In this document: one piece after another, positions 1 to 10,902 of the stretch
How the letters are laid out: every line of letters begins with the position of its first letter
How positions within the stretch are numbered: the first letter of the stretch is position 1
Source: Saccharina japonica
Lineage: Eukaryota; Sar; Phaeophyceae; Laminariales; Laminariaceae
Direction of reading: 5' to 3'
DNA: 64,000 bases
Assembly (NCBI GenBank): GCA_008828725.1
Contig: MEHQ01003804.1
Span: 591,555 to 655,554 of the forward strand
The notes under the pieces: generated by a model
The model's input: the letters and a program-made list of their open reading frames with translations, nothing else
Databases searched by the model: none
Told to the model about the DNA's origin: nothing
Position numbers and translations under genes: made by a program

Positions 1-2680
1 CCAATCGAATATGTGAAGCAATAAACCACCATCAGGTGCTATGTTCGAGTTCGACGTCCTTTTATAGCTCGCTTTCTCGAATATACCTACCATAGACCAC
101 TTAAATTTGCCTCGTTTTCCCGCAGATTTACACGTTAGAGTTGTATCGCCGTACACCACCACGAGTGCTACCATGCCACGTACCCCACGTGTAATACCGC
201 CGACCGTGCTACCCTTGTATTTTCCCCGCGAAGTGGTGGTGCGGCGACAAAACTATCGACCACACAATCCACGGGGAGTCCACCGCATGCACCAGGGCTT
301 GCACCGGCGATCCTGACGCCACATGTGGCGGTTTCAACGCCTTGTCCGTATACATTAACATATACTGGACCCAACCGCTGAGCAAACAAATGAACCGCGC
401 ATGCGTCCGCTATGGCCCGTGCTCTTGGAAGAGGACGATAAATGCATTCATTTGTGATGCAGTTGTTTTCGTTGCTGTTCGATAATTAGGAGCTGTTAAG
501 GGTTGACTGTATACTATCGATTGCCTTCTAGGTTTTGCGGCTAACCCACACTGAAAACGGTGGAACTTTGTCTACTCTTTAGAGTTACAAACATGTTAAC
601 ACAGGGGGTGAAAGTCAAACACCGTTCGCAGACCTGCCTGCCTCGGTTTGGCTTGTGTGCTCACGATAAAGGAGTCATATCACTGCCTACTATCCGAAAA
701 TGCTTTTAATCGAAATTGGAATTCCGGTGATACGTACGCATACCGCGGGAAGTAGTCCACGTTCGGTGGACGTAGTACTGTAGGTGTAAACGAAGTCGGG
801 TGCCTCGGGTTCCATAGTTGGTCGAAAACAGTATTTATAGCGTCATTTATATACTTATTAATGGTGTGCCCAGTCGAGGCTATACGATAAGGAAACCACG
901 GGGCGAGGGGAGATATGGGCGAATATAGCTTTTCAGGTTGTGTTTTATTTCGCAGTGTCGGCTTGGATGTGAAATATTCTGGGCGATGATCCGTTTCAGC
1001 GGTTGGTGGCTGCCGTTGATATCCCATAGTCATATTCGTACGCGGTGTTATGTTTATGCATGAACGGTACGGTACCCCAGAGTCCATCGAGCACACGGTG
1101 CAGTTTCAGCCATACCACGATCCGTAAGACAACCATGCCACGCAAATAGAGCTCGGTTCGGCGGCCGGACCGCATGATGATTTAAGGATCGTTTGATATC
1201 GTTCGAGAAGCACAAACACCTGTACTCTACATGCTGCAGAGAAGGCCGCGCTCCGTGGTATAATTCTTCTGGCATGTCTTGTTCAGTAAACAATCAGACC
1301 ACTTGCAGATGAACACGGAACGCAAAACCGCCGCTAGCGTAGATGAAAAGGGAGCTCGACCCTAGCGAAACGACAGCCGATGGTTTCGTTTTATTCTGTC
1401 TGGGATATGATCGCTACAAACCCACCGTGCGAGCAGATTCAGCCGTGCGATGCTCTCCCTGATTGTTAATGTCGAGGTCCACGTTTATTTAGGGTATGGC
1501 TCGGTGGAGAGAACATGTACCCTTTTATCCGGTAAGGGACGCTATTCGTTGGCGCGTTATATCACATGTTCCCCTGGTGGGCCGTTTGGTAGCGTGCAGA
1601 TCATGTGCTGACCCCCGACGAACTAGACCATTCAATGCTTACAATATGTTCAGAGGCAATACGAACTTGAGCAGGGTTGCCTCACTAAGTTTCCTGTGGA
1701 GTTATCGTGGCACGCGCACCCCCGCGACAAGAGACACAACTTCCCAGCACAAACAATAAACTGCCTTTTTCAAGGTATACAACATGGCAAATGTCGGCGC
1801 GTACCTTGGGCACCCGAACCCCGACTTTGAGAAAAACCATGCCGGAGGTAGAATCCAATGCCATACTCATGGTAGACGTACTACAGCAGGATAAAAACAC
1901 AGGCTGCGAGGTAATACTGGAACTCCACCGATACTACGGCGTTAGGGGGGGGGCACCTCCGCTTAGTCCAATCCGCGGGTACACCACTCGGGCAAATGAC
2001 TCCGTACCCTTTCTGACCAATATATGAACTAAAACAAAACTGTTGTTGGTGCAGCATGACAAAACAACCCCACGGTGGGTAGTATCGCGAAACGACAAGG
2101 CTGAGGAGTAGCAACTTGACAATACTTCAAGTGCAAACGTTGCTCCCTCGGGCGAATGGATCTGAGGTCGCTGAAAAAAAGGACAAAAAAAAACGACCGC
2201 CCGTACCGGGCCACTTCGTAGTCCTCTTAACAATACTGGGACACGTTGTTCCAAACAAGGTGCATCTGGGTGTTTTTTTTATGACGCTCTTATCGTGAGG
2301 GGCTCTATAGTTCGCCCTCAAACCATAATGTAGGAAATAAATCGAGTGCAACCCGTTGTGATAGTCTACATACAGCAGTAGGGGGGGAAATGCCACCCTA
2401 TAAGGGCGGTGGCATATTTGCTGATCTCTCCTCACATGAGAAACCCAGTATCTCACCCGAAAAATGACTTCGAAGAAGGTTGTTCGCGACGTTAGCCACA
2501 GACTTCTTTGAACGAGAGTCACAAACAAATTACAGAAGTGAAATCAATATACAAACAAATACCATGTGAGACGCGAATGAATGATGCTCCGACGGCAAGG
2601 CATTCCTCGCAAGGCATATCTTCTGCCTTATTGGGTAGTTCTTCAGTTCGGACACACATAATAATCAAATTATTATTGTC
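1..2680. other. Left flank without an assignable gene
   Basis: I recognise no gene here. Several open frames of 70 to 138 codons lie on both strands, for example the minus-strand frame at 680-1096 and a plus-strand frame at 1707-2027. None shows a known motif. A polypyrimidine stretch ending in CAG near 120-126 could be a splice acceptor followed by an open frame to 316. Repeat families found elsewhere in the window are absent until about 2681, so this stretch may be older single-copy DNA or part of an unrecognised element. Confidence 0.4.
680..1096 (-). CDS. Hypothetical open frame, 138 codons
   Basis: This is the longest open frame in the first 2.7 kb. Its composition is not low-complexity: it has a mixed residue content, with proline- and tyrosine-rich stretches in its second half. 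I recognise no domain, signal peptide or membrane segment. A second minus-strand frame (1054-1293) overlaps its start in another frame, which would fit either a frameshifted older gene or chance. It could be a single exon, because no start context or splice sites can be judged with confidence. The call rests only on length and composition. Confidence 0.18.
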   Translation of the reverse strand: MCSMDSGVPYRSCINITPRTNMTMGYQRQPPTAETDHRPEYFTSKPTLRNKTQPEKLYSPISPLAPWFPYRIASTGHTINKYINDAINTVFDQLWNPRHPTSFTPTVLRPPNVDYFPRYAYVSPEFQFRLKAFSDSRQ

Positions 2681-2822
2681 TGTGCGTGTTCTTCACATTT
2701 AAACCCAGTCATTATACACGCAGACATTCCAGCTCACTAAATTTCATTGCCGATTCTTCGTCCTAGAGACATGCCAGCTACGTGGTCACAAACCGACGAC
2801 ACAGAGATACTACATAGACTAG
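2681..2822 (+). repeat. High-copy dispersed repeat R, diverged copy
   Basis: This copy begins with the family's TTCTTCACATT-like start and runs through the 'CCGATTCTTC' and 'GTGGTCACAAA' blocks to 'ACAGAGATACTAC'. The same blocks in the same order recur near 10374, 19217, 41455, 41907 and 43993 on the + strand, and near 29060, 32448, 37189, 37338, 39231 and 47680 on the - strand. It lies just left of duplicated segment A. Confidence 0.7.
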
Positions 2823-2893
2823 GTTTCTACTTTGTAATACAGTAGTAGTAGACGGTTGGGATAACAACGACTACCCCTACCATACCATGCGCC

Positions 2894-2936
2894 GCGGGGG
2901 AGGGGGTGGGGGGGGGGTCAGTTAACCCCCCCCCGT
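2894..2936. repeat. G-run followed by C-run (G4- and hairpin-prone)
   Basis: Runs of five or more G separated by single bases (2896-2918) are followed within a few bases by a run of nine C. The G part fits a four-tract quadruplex pattern, and the two parts together can form a hairpin. No gene lies nearby. The stretch 2823-3094 holds nothing else I can identify. Confidence 0.6.
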
Positions 2937-3137
2937 CAGTCGAAACATTTATGGCCTTGGTCGCAAACTCGACCGGTTGCCAGCCGGGATAGACAGTATA
3001 GGTGCCTAGAGGTACTAACCCGCGGCCATTTGCGGGTGGGGCCTATTGATAAATTGATCATACGATCTTTACTGGACGTTATTGCTCTCGCTGAGAAAAA
3101 ACCGAGTGATATCGTTCGGCGCGCTTGACCACAACGC

Positions 3138-3368
3138 GTGACACTATTTCGTTCGTCGGCGTTGATACAGTATTGCGTGTCTTCAAGTCACCTGTGGGTC
3201 AGCGATACGGGATGTACAACGGTGGGGAACACGACATGGCAGTCTTATGTGGTGCGGTGTGAACGGGTAAGCTCGGTTCGTTTCCGACATCGTTATGGTT
3301 GCGAGCGAAGCTATACTATATTATATACTACAAGCAGCAGTAGTAGGCGGGATGGGTTAATAATTTGA
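3138..3368 (+). CDS. Conserved short open frame in copy A, possible first exon
   Basis: This 76-codon frame is repeated at 11575-11805 in copy B with only a few residue changes and no stop. A strong donor-like GTAAGC lies at about 3266, so the conserved part could be a first exon of about 43 codons, spliced to the open region near 3522. I recognise no domain. Conservation between copies is weak evidence here, because the whole segment is recently duplicated. Confidence 0.22.
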   Translation: MTLFRSSALIQYCVSSSHLWVSDTGCTTVGNTTWQSYVVRCERVSSVRFRHRYGCERSYTILYTTSSSSRRDGLII

Positions 3369-3521
3369 AAGTTATCAATTTCAGGCCGAGTATATAAACA
3401 TATATATATATATTGAATGTTCATCACTTGTGTGAAGCGAGTAACGTCACAGTAAACCCTACTAAAGTATGCTCAACGTACCTATCACAATCAACCGCAA
3501 GCCGTAGCCAACAATGGATAT

Positions 3522-4060
3522 TTGTATCTGCCGTCGCGCACTGTAGGTCGTGAAACTTCACGGACGCCTTCAATCTGGAGGCGAAACCACATAATCTTCA
3601 GTACTCATCTGCACTCTTCAAATCGGTCATTAAAAAAACTTATCGCGTATATATATATCTGTATGTTGAGCCCTCCTGCCACAAAGCAGGGGAGGCTCAC
3701 CCAGGATAAAGTATCGCTACGAGTGCCCTGCGTGGCTACTTATCGCGGTGGCGATCTCGGCCGTAAACACAAATACAAATCAACTCAGGATTTCATGCTG
3801 TCGTTAGTATGTTTAGCTAGGCGGGTGGAGGATGTTCAGTGCTCTCCCTCTGAAAAACAGTATCGTTTCATTCGCGCGTTTTGTTTAGGTTAAATCAGGT
3901 GTAAAGTACCTGTTATATTTTACGACGCCGGATATCGGCGCCTTCCTGGGCTAAACTTTCAGAAGCGGAGTTTTTATTTTGACCGCACTTTCTACGGTAA
4001 GATTGGTTGCTGACAATGCAGAGACTCCTCAGGTAATGGAGGTCTTTATCTGCACCTGAA
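3522..4060 (+). pseudogene. Broken copy of the 182-codon hypothetical gene (copy A)
   Basis: This is the counterpart of the open frame at 11984-12532. In A the frame ends at 3893, where a stop codon stands in place of a sense codon in B. Further on A lacks two bases near 4002 relative to B, which shifts the frame again. The remaining sequence, including a readable stretch around KVPVIFYDAG, is otherwise collinear with B. I do not recognise the protein family. An intron may exist in both copies, since a GT start near 3645 and CAG sites near 3690-3705 flank an AT-rich stretch. Confidence 0.45.
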
Positions 4061-4465
4061 CAATGAATGCTACGTACATTGCAGCGGTTGGTTGCTTATT
4101 TCATTAGCGTCTCAAGTGAAGACCTCGACATGTAACCCGATACATGAGGTTGAATATATTTGTTCCCACAACCCGATCCAGGTATCAATTTCGTATCACA
4201 AAACATCACTATACTTTTACGGGGTACCAAAGTAACAGTAGAACCTACATACAGGACCTGACAGGACACCAAAAAACCTTTACATTCTTCAATTTTTACT
4301 CACAATGCCTTGTCCAATTTACTATGGTCCCCTGTACTACAGTAATAAGGGAAACAATCATCCTAACTGGTACACACTCCAGTGCAGGAGCTCAACCGGT
4401 CAGAATATATATGTAGAGCAAGACCGTCGAACCACTATCTCCGTGACATTGGTCCCCAATGCAAC

Positions 4466-4806
4466 GGCCGTTGGTCTAGCGGTATACCCTCGAATGCTAC
4501 TACAGTACTGTAAGCGATTGTCCTATCGAACCTTTCACGTGGGTCGGACGTTTGAGTTTAGGTTCAAAAATAGGAAATACAAAGTATTACAGAACTGGTG
4601 TGAGTGCCTGGTAGCGTGCGTGGGCGCAATTCGATGCGAGTCGACGAGGAAATAAAGGGCTGGAGTCTCCTCGGGATAAAAAAGAAAGGCAATAACCGTT
4701 CGTGGGGGGGAGGAATAAGAAAAGAGCTTACTGTACTGTACGTTGTTACCGCGGATGTGAGGTACGACTATCAATCGGAAGGACAGAGAAACCAAGGGCG
4801 AATATA
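4466..4806 (+). mobile_element. tRNA-derived SINE (copy A)
   Basis: The left end has a tRNA-like head with an A-box-like 'GTTGGTCTAGCGGTATA' and a B-box-like 'TATCGAACC'. The body carries the family's hallmark blocks: GAGTCGACGAGG, a 'GGAGTCTCCTCG' block, a G-rich run, 'GATGTGAGGTACGACTA' and 'AAGGGCGAA'. Related bodies occur near 9957, 23780, 25641, 33500 and 35440 (+) and 25966, 33930, 35165 and 49340 (-). The insertion interrupts an older open frame that begins at 4305. Confidence 0.75.
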
Positions 4807-5984
4807 ATAAGTGGGATAACACCACATTATTATAAAAACACAAACAAACTCATTTACTACCTTGTTACCGACGCGACGTAGTATGTATGTGTGTTTGGTT
4901 GTCAGATTTCACACACAACGCAATGTTCGGTGTACTCTGGAAACGCTGTGTATCGTGTTCCTCTTGTGTGAACATATATTTATTCCTACTACGTAGCTCA
5001 AGACATTCATTGATTAACTTCATTCACCCCTTCCCCGCATTATTTATATACTGTAAATATCGAGAGCAAAATAATTAGAGACGCAACAAGACGCAACGTG
5101 TAACATTAGGCCATCGTAACAAAAAAACCTGATACAAATAAAGGATGAAGAAATCGCCACCTACCAAAGAGACCCCGCTTGACACTTGGCTATCCTCCTC
5201 CTTTGATATGAATAAATACATTACGTACCCAATGCCAACATAGTTTGTGTGGTCCAACCTGCTGGCACAGCCACAAAGTATGGCACGTGCGGTTCTTGTT
5301 CGTACATTATGGTTTCGTACTGGTCGGAAATATATAGCAGGTATCAGGGAATGCAACTAACTATGATACGTACATACAAGTACATATTCATGTCGATCGG
5401 CTGCTTGTTGTGTTCCATTGCCGCATTGTCGCACAGCACATTATTGGTGGTGTTTCGTGGGACGAGGTATACAGCCTCAATGTTTTTTTCCAGACATACA
5501 TGTACGGAACGTTTAGATCACCATACCACCACCAAATAAATGTACCTTATACAGTATGTACGACCCTACGGGGAAATATTTTCCCGCGATGCACTGTTTG
5601 TCAGATTGAACAATATGCGGATATATATGTATCACACGGTGGGACAATTTTCAACACGTATTCATAGCATACTTGCCTATAAATGTGCGATAGTTTATTG
5701 ACTGTCAATTGTGGCCGCCAATTCCAATCAAAATAAAACGCATCGATCGAGCTCTATCGTACAGGCAGTTTCGATTAATCCGCACGTTGTAATGGTATGG
5801 GCTAGGAAGGCCGGTAATTACCTCTGTATATATAGGTAATTGGTTCGTTTTCGTATAACTTGGATGGCATTCGTATTCGGGGTATTTCTAAGATCCGAGG
5901 GCCATACTTGAAGCATGTCCGAGGCAGATGTCATCTGGCTCGGAGATCAATATAATAATAAGCTGCTTCTCATTTTGAGCAGGG
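4807..5984. other. Unassigned segment of copy A
   Basis: I assign no gene here. A plus-strand frame at 5410-5667 (85 codons) reads without low complexity, but in copy B the equivalent frame is cut at 14701 by an indel. A frame at 5249-5539 overlaps it in another phase. The pair looks like one decayed coding region split by a frameshift near 5400, but I recognise no family. Confidence 0.35.
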
Positions 5985-6029
5985 TCAAACACCGACGGTG
6001 TCCAACCGCCGGTGGACGTATTGGCAGTT

Positions 6030-6290
6030 CCGGCCTGCAGTGTCCCCGTTTGAGGGCACCTGGTCTCGGAAGTTTGGGCCCGCCTTGCTCCCGTTTGGGT
6101 GCACTGGGCCGCGACCGTTGGGGCCTGCAGTGCCTCCGTCCGGGAGCACCGGGCCTCGGCAGTGTTGGGTCTGCGGTGCCCCCGTTTGGAGGCACTGGGC
6201 CGCGGCCGTTTGGGCCTGCGGTGCCCCCGTCCGGGAACACCGGGCCTCGGCAGTTTGGGCCTGCGGTGCCCCTCTCAGGGGGCACCGGGC
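6030..6290 (+). repeat. 45-bp GC-rich minisatellite, coding-length units (A)
   Basis: About six units of 45 bp alternate between 'GTTTGGxGGCACTGGGCCG' and 'GTCCGGGAxCACCGGGCCT' types. Because 45 is a multiple of three, a 15-residue Gly/Pro-rich repeat is read in one frame. In A a one-base difference near 6152 (CAGTGTTGGG against B's TGGTTTGGG) breaks that frame, while B keeps it open from 15094 to 15504. Both strands are open across the array, as expected of a codon-multiple repeat, so openness is not proof of coding. Confidence 0.8.
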
Positions 6291-6349
6291 CTCGGGTGCG
6301 CACACCCAGTCTGTCACAACTTTTCCTTTTATATAGTATATTGTGTCTA

Positions 6350-7185
6350 TAATTATTTTGGTGTTGTCTATTAATTGAAATGCGGAACCTAAAGATTTCC
6401 ATTGGAGTATATTGACCGGAATGGTCTAGCAAATTCATATTGAATGCTGTCTATTAATATTTGGAATTGTCCAGACAATTGCTTTTGGGTGCTGCCAATT
6501 AATAGGAACTGTCTGAGCAATATTTTGGACCATTCGTAATACAATAGTATTTTGTGGCTACGATTGATTTCGGGTGCTGTCTATTTATTGGATATTCTGA
6601 ACAAAATGATATCGATCGAAGTATTCTAATTAAAATTATCCAGGCAACTGAACTGATTTACTGTGCTGTCTACTAATTGGTTGTGCCTAAAATTGATTTC
6701 GCGTGCTGTCTATTAATTGGAAATATTTGCCTAGTCAGTTGATTTCGAATGCTATCTATTAACTGCAACTACTTGTCCAACTTAATGATTTGAAGTTATG
6801 CCTCGTATGAATTGGAAATCCCCACTCAAATAATTTCGAGTGAAATCTATTAGTCGGAATTGTCCAGCCAATTTGTTTCGAGTGCTGTCTATCAATCAAA
6901 ATTGTCCAACCACATGATTTTGAGTACGGTATATTAATGAAATTGTTCAGGTCAGATTTCGTGTGATCGAACACTAGCAATTAATTGGAAGATCAGACAA
7001 ACCCTATTGAACCAACCCAAAAAGCTTTAAATTGGAAGGTCAGGACAGAAACCTATATACCAAAGCACTCCTATGGGAATTAATAGGCAAGATCTTAAAC
7101 TAATTATTGAAACAATTCCAATCGGAAGGTCAGGGAAGAAACCTATAGATCCAAACATTCCTATTGATAGACATTAACAGAAATA
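6350..7185. repeat. Decayed AT-rich repeat array with a TATTAATTGG core (A)
   Basis: The motif 'GCTGTCTATTAATTGG', followed by 'AATTGTCCA' and an 'ATTTCGxGTG' link, recurs at irregular 40 to 60 bp spacing. Towards the right it is replaced by 'GGAAGGTCAGGACAGAAACC' units. The array resumes at 7457 after the inserted element and fades near 8150. Copy B carries the same array at about 15446-16990. I see no credible gene in it. Confidence 0.7.
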
Positions 7186-7456
7186 TGGACTGGTGCTGCG
7201 ATAGGGGGGGTATCCCCATTTTCACTACCAGGGTTTGGCCACTCGGACGAGTAGCTCCGAAAATAAATGAAACTTGGACCTAAGCAGAGTTTGTTCCCTT
7301 TACGTAACAAAACCTCCAAGGGCGGTGCATATAGAACAACAACAAAAACAATAAGAGGTCATGAGTACAACGAAGTGAAGCAGTCACTCGGCCGAGTGGC
7401 TCTGTGCAGGTGAAACACAAGCACCTAGACATGACCCCCCTACCGTAGCACCAGTC
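7186..7456. mobile_element. 271-bp TIR element present only in copy A
   Basis: The ends are imperfect inverted repeats, GACTGGTGCTGCGATAGGGG and the reverse complement of CCCCTACCGTAGCACCAGTC. A second inverted pair lies further in around 'CACTCGG..GAGTGGCTC'. Copy B lacks the element at about 16298, where the flanks join as AAATATATGTTT. The ends match the larger MITE family in the right half (GCTACGGTAG core). A related but one-sided copy starts at 61879. Confidence 0.85.
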
Positions 7457-8170
7457 TATGTTTATTCAAACAATTACAATTGGAAGGTCAGAGCAGAAAC
7501 GGTTTGATGGAACGTTTCCAATTATGTGGCAAGACCAGGAAAACATTCCCGAAACAAAACATATTTGAAGGGTAGGACACAAACCTATCGACCGAACCAT
7601 TCCTATTTACAGATGCACCACGAACGCAATGTCTCGACCAATTACATTTAAACAAACTTCCGGAAGATCTACTATTAAAGCAACAGTCCATTGTGGATAG
7701 GTCCCATATCCCATTGAAGAAGTAGTAGAGTATTGGAGTCTCCGGAGCGAAACCGTTGCAGGAGACCATTAATTCCAGTTAATTAACAGAGCTGTAAAAC
7801 AATTGCCTAAGCAATTCCAATCAGGAGGCGAACTACAATATGTTGTGGTCTTTGCACTTCCAATTGCACCAACATGTTATCAATTGTCCGCCTCATTTTC
7901 ATTGATAGGCGTTTCTGTGGGTCTATTGTAGGCGCAATAAATAGTATATTGCGATGCGTAGTGTCCAAGGCTTAAGCAGAAACGGACTGTAATCCACCGC
8001 CAAAAGTTTTGTCCGAGATATTTAATTTAATGGACGTCCTCGGGAATATGTTCCAGGCTATAGTCAGTTCCGATTTGAAGAGAGCCTCATGAATCAATTG
8101 GCCCCGCAATCCCAATCGCTAGACAGCCTCATGAGTCGTTATATATTCCAACTTCAATAAAGAACATCCT
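7457..8170. repeat. Continuation of the AT-rich repeat array (A)
   Basis: These are further 'GGAAGGTCAG' and 'AATTCCAAT' type units, plus unassigned AT-rich DNA. A minus-strand frame of 93 codons (7488-7769) is open in both copies, but its residues follow the repeat and show no motif, so I do not call it. Confidence 0.5.
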
Positions 8171-8185
8171 CAACATATATATACG

Positions 8186-8515
8186 ATGGACAAATGGATA
8201 GGCCACACTGCATACAGCACATCGCATACAGCCCGCAGCAGCAACAGTCGCACAGGACACAGGACACAGGACACAGGACACAAGACACAGTGCGTTGCGA
8301 GACTGCGAAGGATAACCATATCAGGTTCAGAAAGCAGTGCCGACTCTGACTTTGACGCGGAGGCAGAGACGGGTGGAGGCAACAGGGGGGTGGAACTGGA
8401 GAGCTCGGACGGTGATACCATGAAGGTTGTGAGCAAGCCTCTCGGTGGTCGAGTTGCAGGGTCAGAGGCGGCGGCAGGTTTCGTGACCTGCAGACATTCG
8501 AACTGTATTATTTGA
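8186..8515 (+). CDS. Conserved 109-codon acidic open frame (A)
   Basis: This frame runs from an ATG to a stop and is kept at 17028-17357 in copy B with only two residue differences (Gly to Ala, Glu to Lys). The N-terminal third is Thr/Ser/His-rich because it crosses a GGACACA heptamer repeat (about 8255-8290). The middle is acidic (SESSADSDFDAEAE), followed by a Gly-rich stretch. I recognise no domain. It could be a small protein, a first exon or a chance frame. The acidic middle gives it some coding character. Confidence 0.25.
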   Translation: MDKWIGHTAYSTSHTARSSNSRTGHRTQDTGHKTQCVARLRRITISGSESSADSDFDAEAETGGGNRGVELESSDGDTMKVVSKPLGGRVAGSEAAAGFVTCRHSNCII

Positions 8516-8844
8516 AAGAGACACGGCTGGGGTTAGCTGTACGCTGCAAGTTGTATCTATAATACTGTACATCATACATACTATCTAGACTGCACATCAG
8601 CAAGCAGTGCCGTCGTGTCCTAGTATAATACTATCATACCACGATCATATCGTCGAATTATGCCAACACATGCGCACCTACCCCTTCAAAATGAGGACTC
8701 AGGAAACCCTGCAAAAACAAATACTTTATAATCGGAACCAAGGGCGTCCTGGGATTTTGAAATTATACACCTAACCCTCCCCCCGGGGTCGATTTTTGAG
8801 GTTTTTACAAATGTTTTGGTTCGGTTTGTATCCAGGGTATATCG

Positions 8845-9020
8845 GTGTACAGGAAAGGACACCTGTTAAGAAACAGGCTAATAAGAAAGCCTGAGATTCA
8901 GAGGAAAATATTATATTCGGGAGTCTCTATCTTGAAGTTAGTGTAGAAAGCACCCTCTCTCGTATAAGAAATCCAGCCTAGACCAGATTTCGTGTTCCTG
9001 ATTGGGTATCCTGTACTGTA
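8845..9020. mobile_element. MITE2, about 176-bp foldback element (A)
   Basis: The left end 'GGACACCTGTTAAGAAACAG' is an imperfect inverted match of the right end, which ends in 'CCTGTACTGTA'. Inside it carries 'AATAAGAAAGCCTGAGATTC', 'TATCTTGAAGTTAGTGTAGA' and 'CTCTCGTATAAGAAATCCAG', the blocks that define this family. Other copies lie near 17689, 26866, 28553, 30233, 31940 and 34130. Confidence 0.75.
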
Positions 9021-9636
9021 TGTGATTGCGTGCCAGTACAATACCGGAGAGACGCAAACCCTCACATCGAGTCAAATAATGTAACATGACACCACATCCC
9101 TCGTGCGACATATTACCTGGTATGGTTGTCCTACTGTACTGCTTAATCGGGGCTTGGTGGTACACTGCATGGTCATCATGTACTTAACGGGCATACCATA
9201 CTGGCATGTTTTTACTCGTACTTCAGCGTATAGTATTTTACCTTAGACAAGGAGTTCCATGATGCATTACTTGAGTGTCGAGCACTGTTCGCGATCTCTC
9301 CGACAGTGGCGTACCGCACATGTAGAGAAGCAGGTGAGAAGGTAAGGGGTCAATGACACCAAGCGCGGTCAGCGCTTCGTTTCCCTCGTCAATTCTCGTT
9401 GCAAGGGTAAACACAGGTGTGGAAGATACCTGGGGTCTATAGATTAACCTGCTTGCCGGTCCCACGGCTCTTATCGGGGCCTTCTGGTCCACCTTCGAGG
9501 GAGCTCATAGCTCCTTTACACCGCTCACTACTGCTGCTGCAGTCGCTGTCACCACGTAGCTGCGGCCTATAGGTTGCAGCACCGCCCAGTAGTATTGTAG
9601 CACCCTGGAAGGCCTTGCATCAAGCAGGGAGGGGTC

Positions 9637-9775
9637 GGATCTCTACCGTCCACTGTGTTCAGTTTTACAAGCAGAGGGGGGGGGGGGGTGGCTCTCTACC
9701 GTCCCCTGTATTCAGCGTTACATGGAGTGGGGGGGGGGCGGCTCTCTACCGTCCCCTGTGTTCAGTTTTGAATAG
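9637..9775. repeat. G-run minisatellite, three units of about 57 bp (A)
   Basis: Three units share 'CTCTACCGTCCCCTGTGTTC' and are separated by runs of 8 to 13 G. The same array is present at 18481-18616. The surrounding stretch 9021-9636 holds no gene that I can support. Confidence 0.75.
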
Positions 9776-9956
9776 GTATTATTGTTCAGGCGTAGAGGGA
9801 GGGCATGGTGTCAGGTACACCCCCCCTGTCGGGAGGGTCGAAGTTGAATAACTCCACGTGGTGTGTCGAAAATGTTTTTTTCGGCCGCCTTTGTCGGAAC
9901 CAACCACTAACTGCTGAGCGCGCCTTACAGGCTTGGTGGTAGGCGCTACTCTATAC

Positions 9957-10121
9957 GAGTCGACGAGGGAATTATAGGGGTGGAGTCTTCTCGAGATGAA
10001 AATTCAAGACACCAAACGTGCTGGGGAGAATAGAGAATCGCTCACCACTCTGTGATCCCATATCTAGATTAAGACTATTGGACGGCGAGAGAAAGGAATA
10101 CCGAAGATAACATATAATGGG
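9957..10121 (+). mobile_element. 5'-truncated SINE body (A)
   Basis: The sequence begins at the family's GAGTCGACGAGG block and runs through 'GGAGTCTTCTCGAGATGAAA' and 'GATCCCATATCTAGATTAAG' to 'ATAATGGGA'. No tRNA-like head is visible to the left, so it is truncated or too diverged. Copy B has it at 18801-18965. Confidence 0.6.
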
Positions 10122-10373
10122 ATCTGAGGGGATGGTGAAAATATTAAAAACAAATCACACATCCCTCGAGGATGGAAACTACAGCAGTGTGTATTATCTT
10201 CACATTACACTCGTAATGTTTACCCAACTACACCAGTACACCCAGGAGTGTCTGTCCTGATTTCCAATCCTGGAGAGATACAAATAAACGTGACCATGAT
10301 AAAGAAAGAGGCAAAACCAAAATAAACGCAAAATAATGGGTAAAGCAATTAAGTGAAATGGCAACGTACCGGG

Positions 10374-10545
10374 TGTGTGCGTTTTTCACATTTAAACCAG
10401 TCCTTTATACCCGTCAGACATCCAGCTACAACCAGTTTCATGTGCCGATTCTTCTCCTAGGAATCCACTACGTGGTCACAAAACCGACGACACAGAGATA
10501 CTACGCTCATGCAGTACGAGCAGAGCAGACAATGCGATTGTGTAG
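10374..10545 (+). repeat. Dispersed repeat R at the right edge of copy A
   Basis: The block order is TTTTTCACATT, CCCGTCAGACATCCAG, CCGATTCTTC, GTGGTCACAAAA, ACAGAGATACTACGCTCA, GAGCAGACAATGCG. Similarity between A and B drops within this element and stops at its end, so the duplication boundary falls inside a copy of R. Confidence 0.75.
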
Positions 10546-10902
10546 TGATGCTAGGTATAAGAGGACAGGGTATCCCTAGCCAGGTCAGCCTATGGAACGG
10601 GTACTCGTTGGTACTCACGTGTGTTGTTTGCGTAGAGATAGAAGAAGAGCAGGTTTATTCCGTTTTCGCGTGATGATCGACTGAGAAGGCAGGTGAGATG
10701 GCTAAAAGCCATCGGGAACCATCCCTGGTTCCCACCTAAGATACCGCCTTCCAAGTACTACCAATACGATTATTATACCTGATACCAGGTATTTACCAAA
10801 CGTTTCCACATCATGCCAGCAGTACCATAACACTAGCCCACCCTGATGAGCCGTATATGCAGAAATATGAGAAATTCGTGGAAACCCCGATTCCACGAAC
10901 TA
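10546..10902. other. Unassigned spacer between copy A and the TIR element
   Basis: I see no gene or repeat family member. A short inverted pair, 'TTCGTGGAAACCCC' near 10875 and 'GATTCCACGAAC' near 10890, lies immediately before the TIR element. Confidence 0.4.

Larger units (their letters stand above)
3095..10545. repeat. Large duplicated segment, copy A
   Basis: From about 3095 this segment matches 11532-19391 in order and orientation with few substitutions. The spacing between matching points is 8437 bp at the left. It rises to about 9100 bp after the extra material at 12903-13521 in B, and falls to about 8843 bp after the 271-bp element present only in A. Similarity ends inside a copy of dispersed repeat R at both right ends. 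This is either a tandem segmental duplication or two haplotypes placed in series. Confidence 0.92.
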
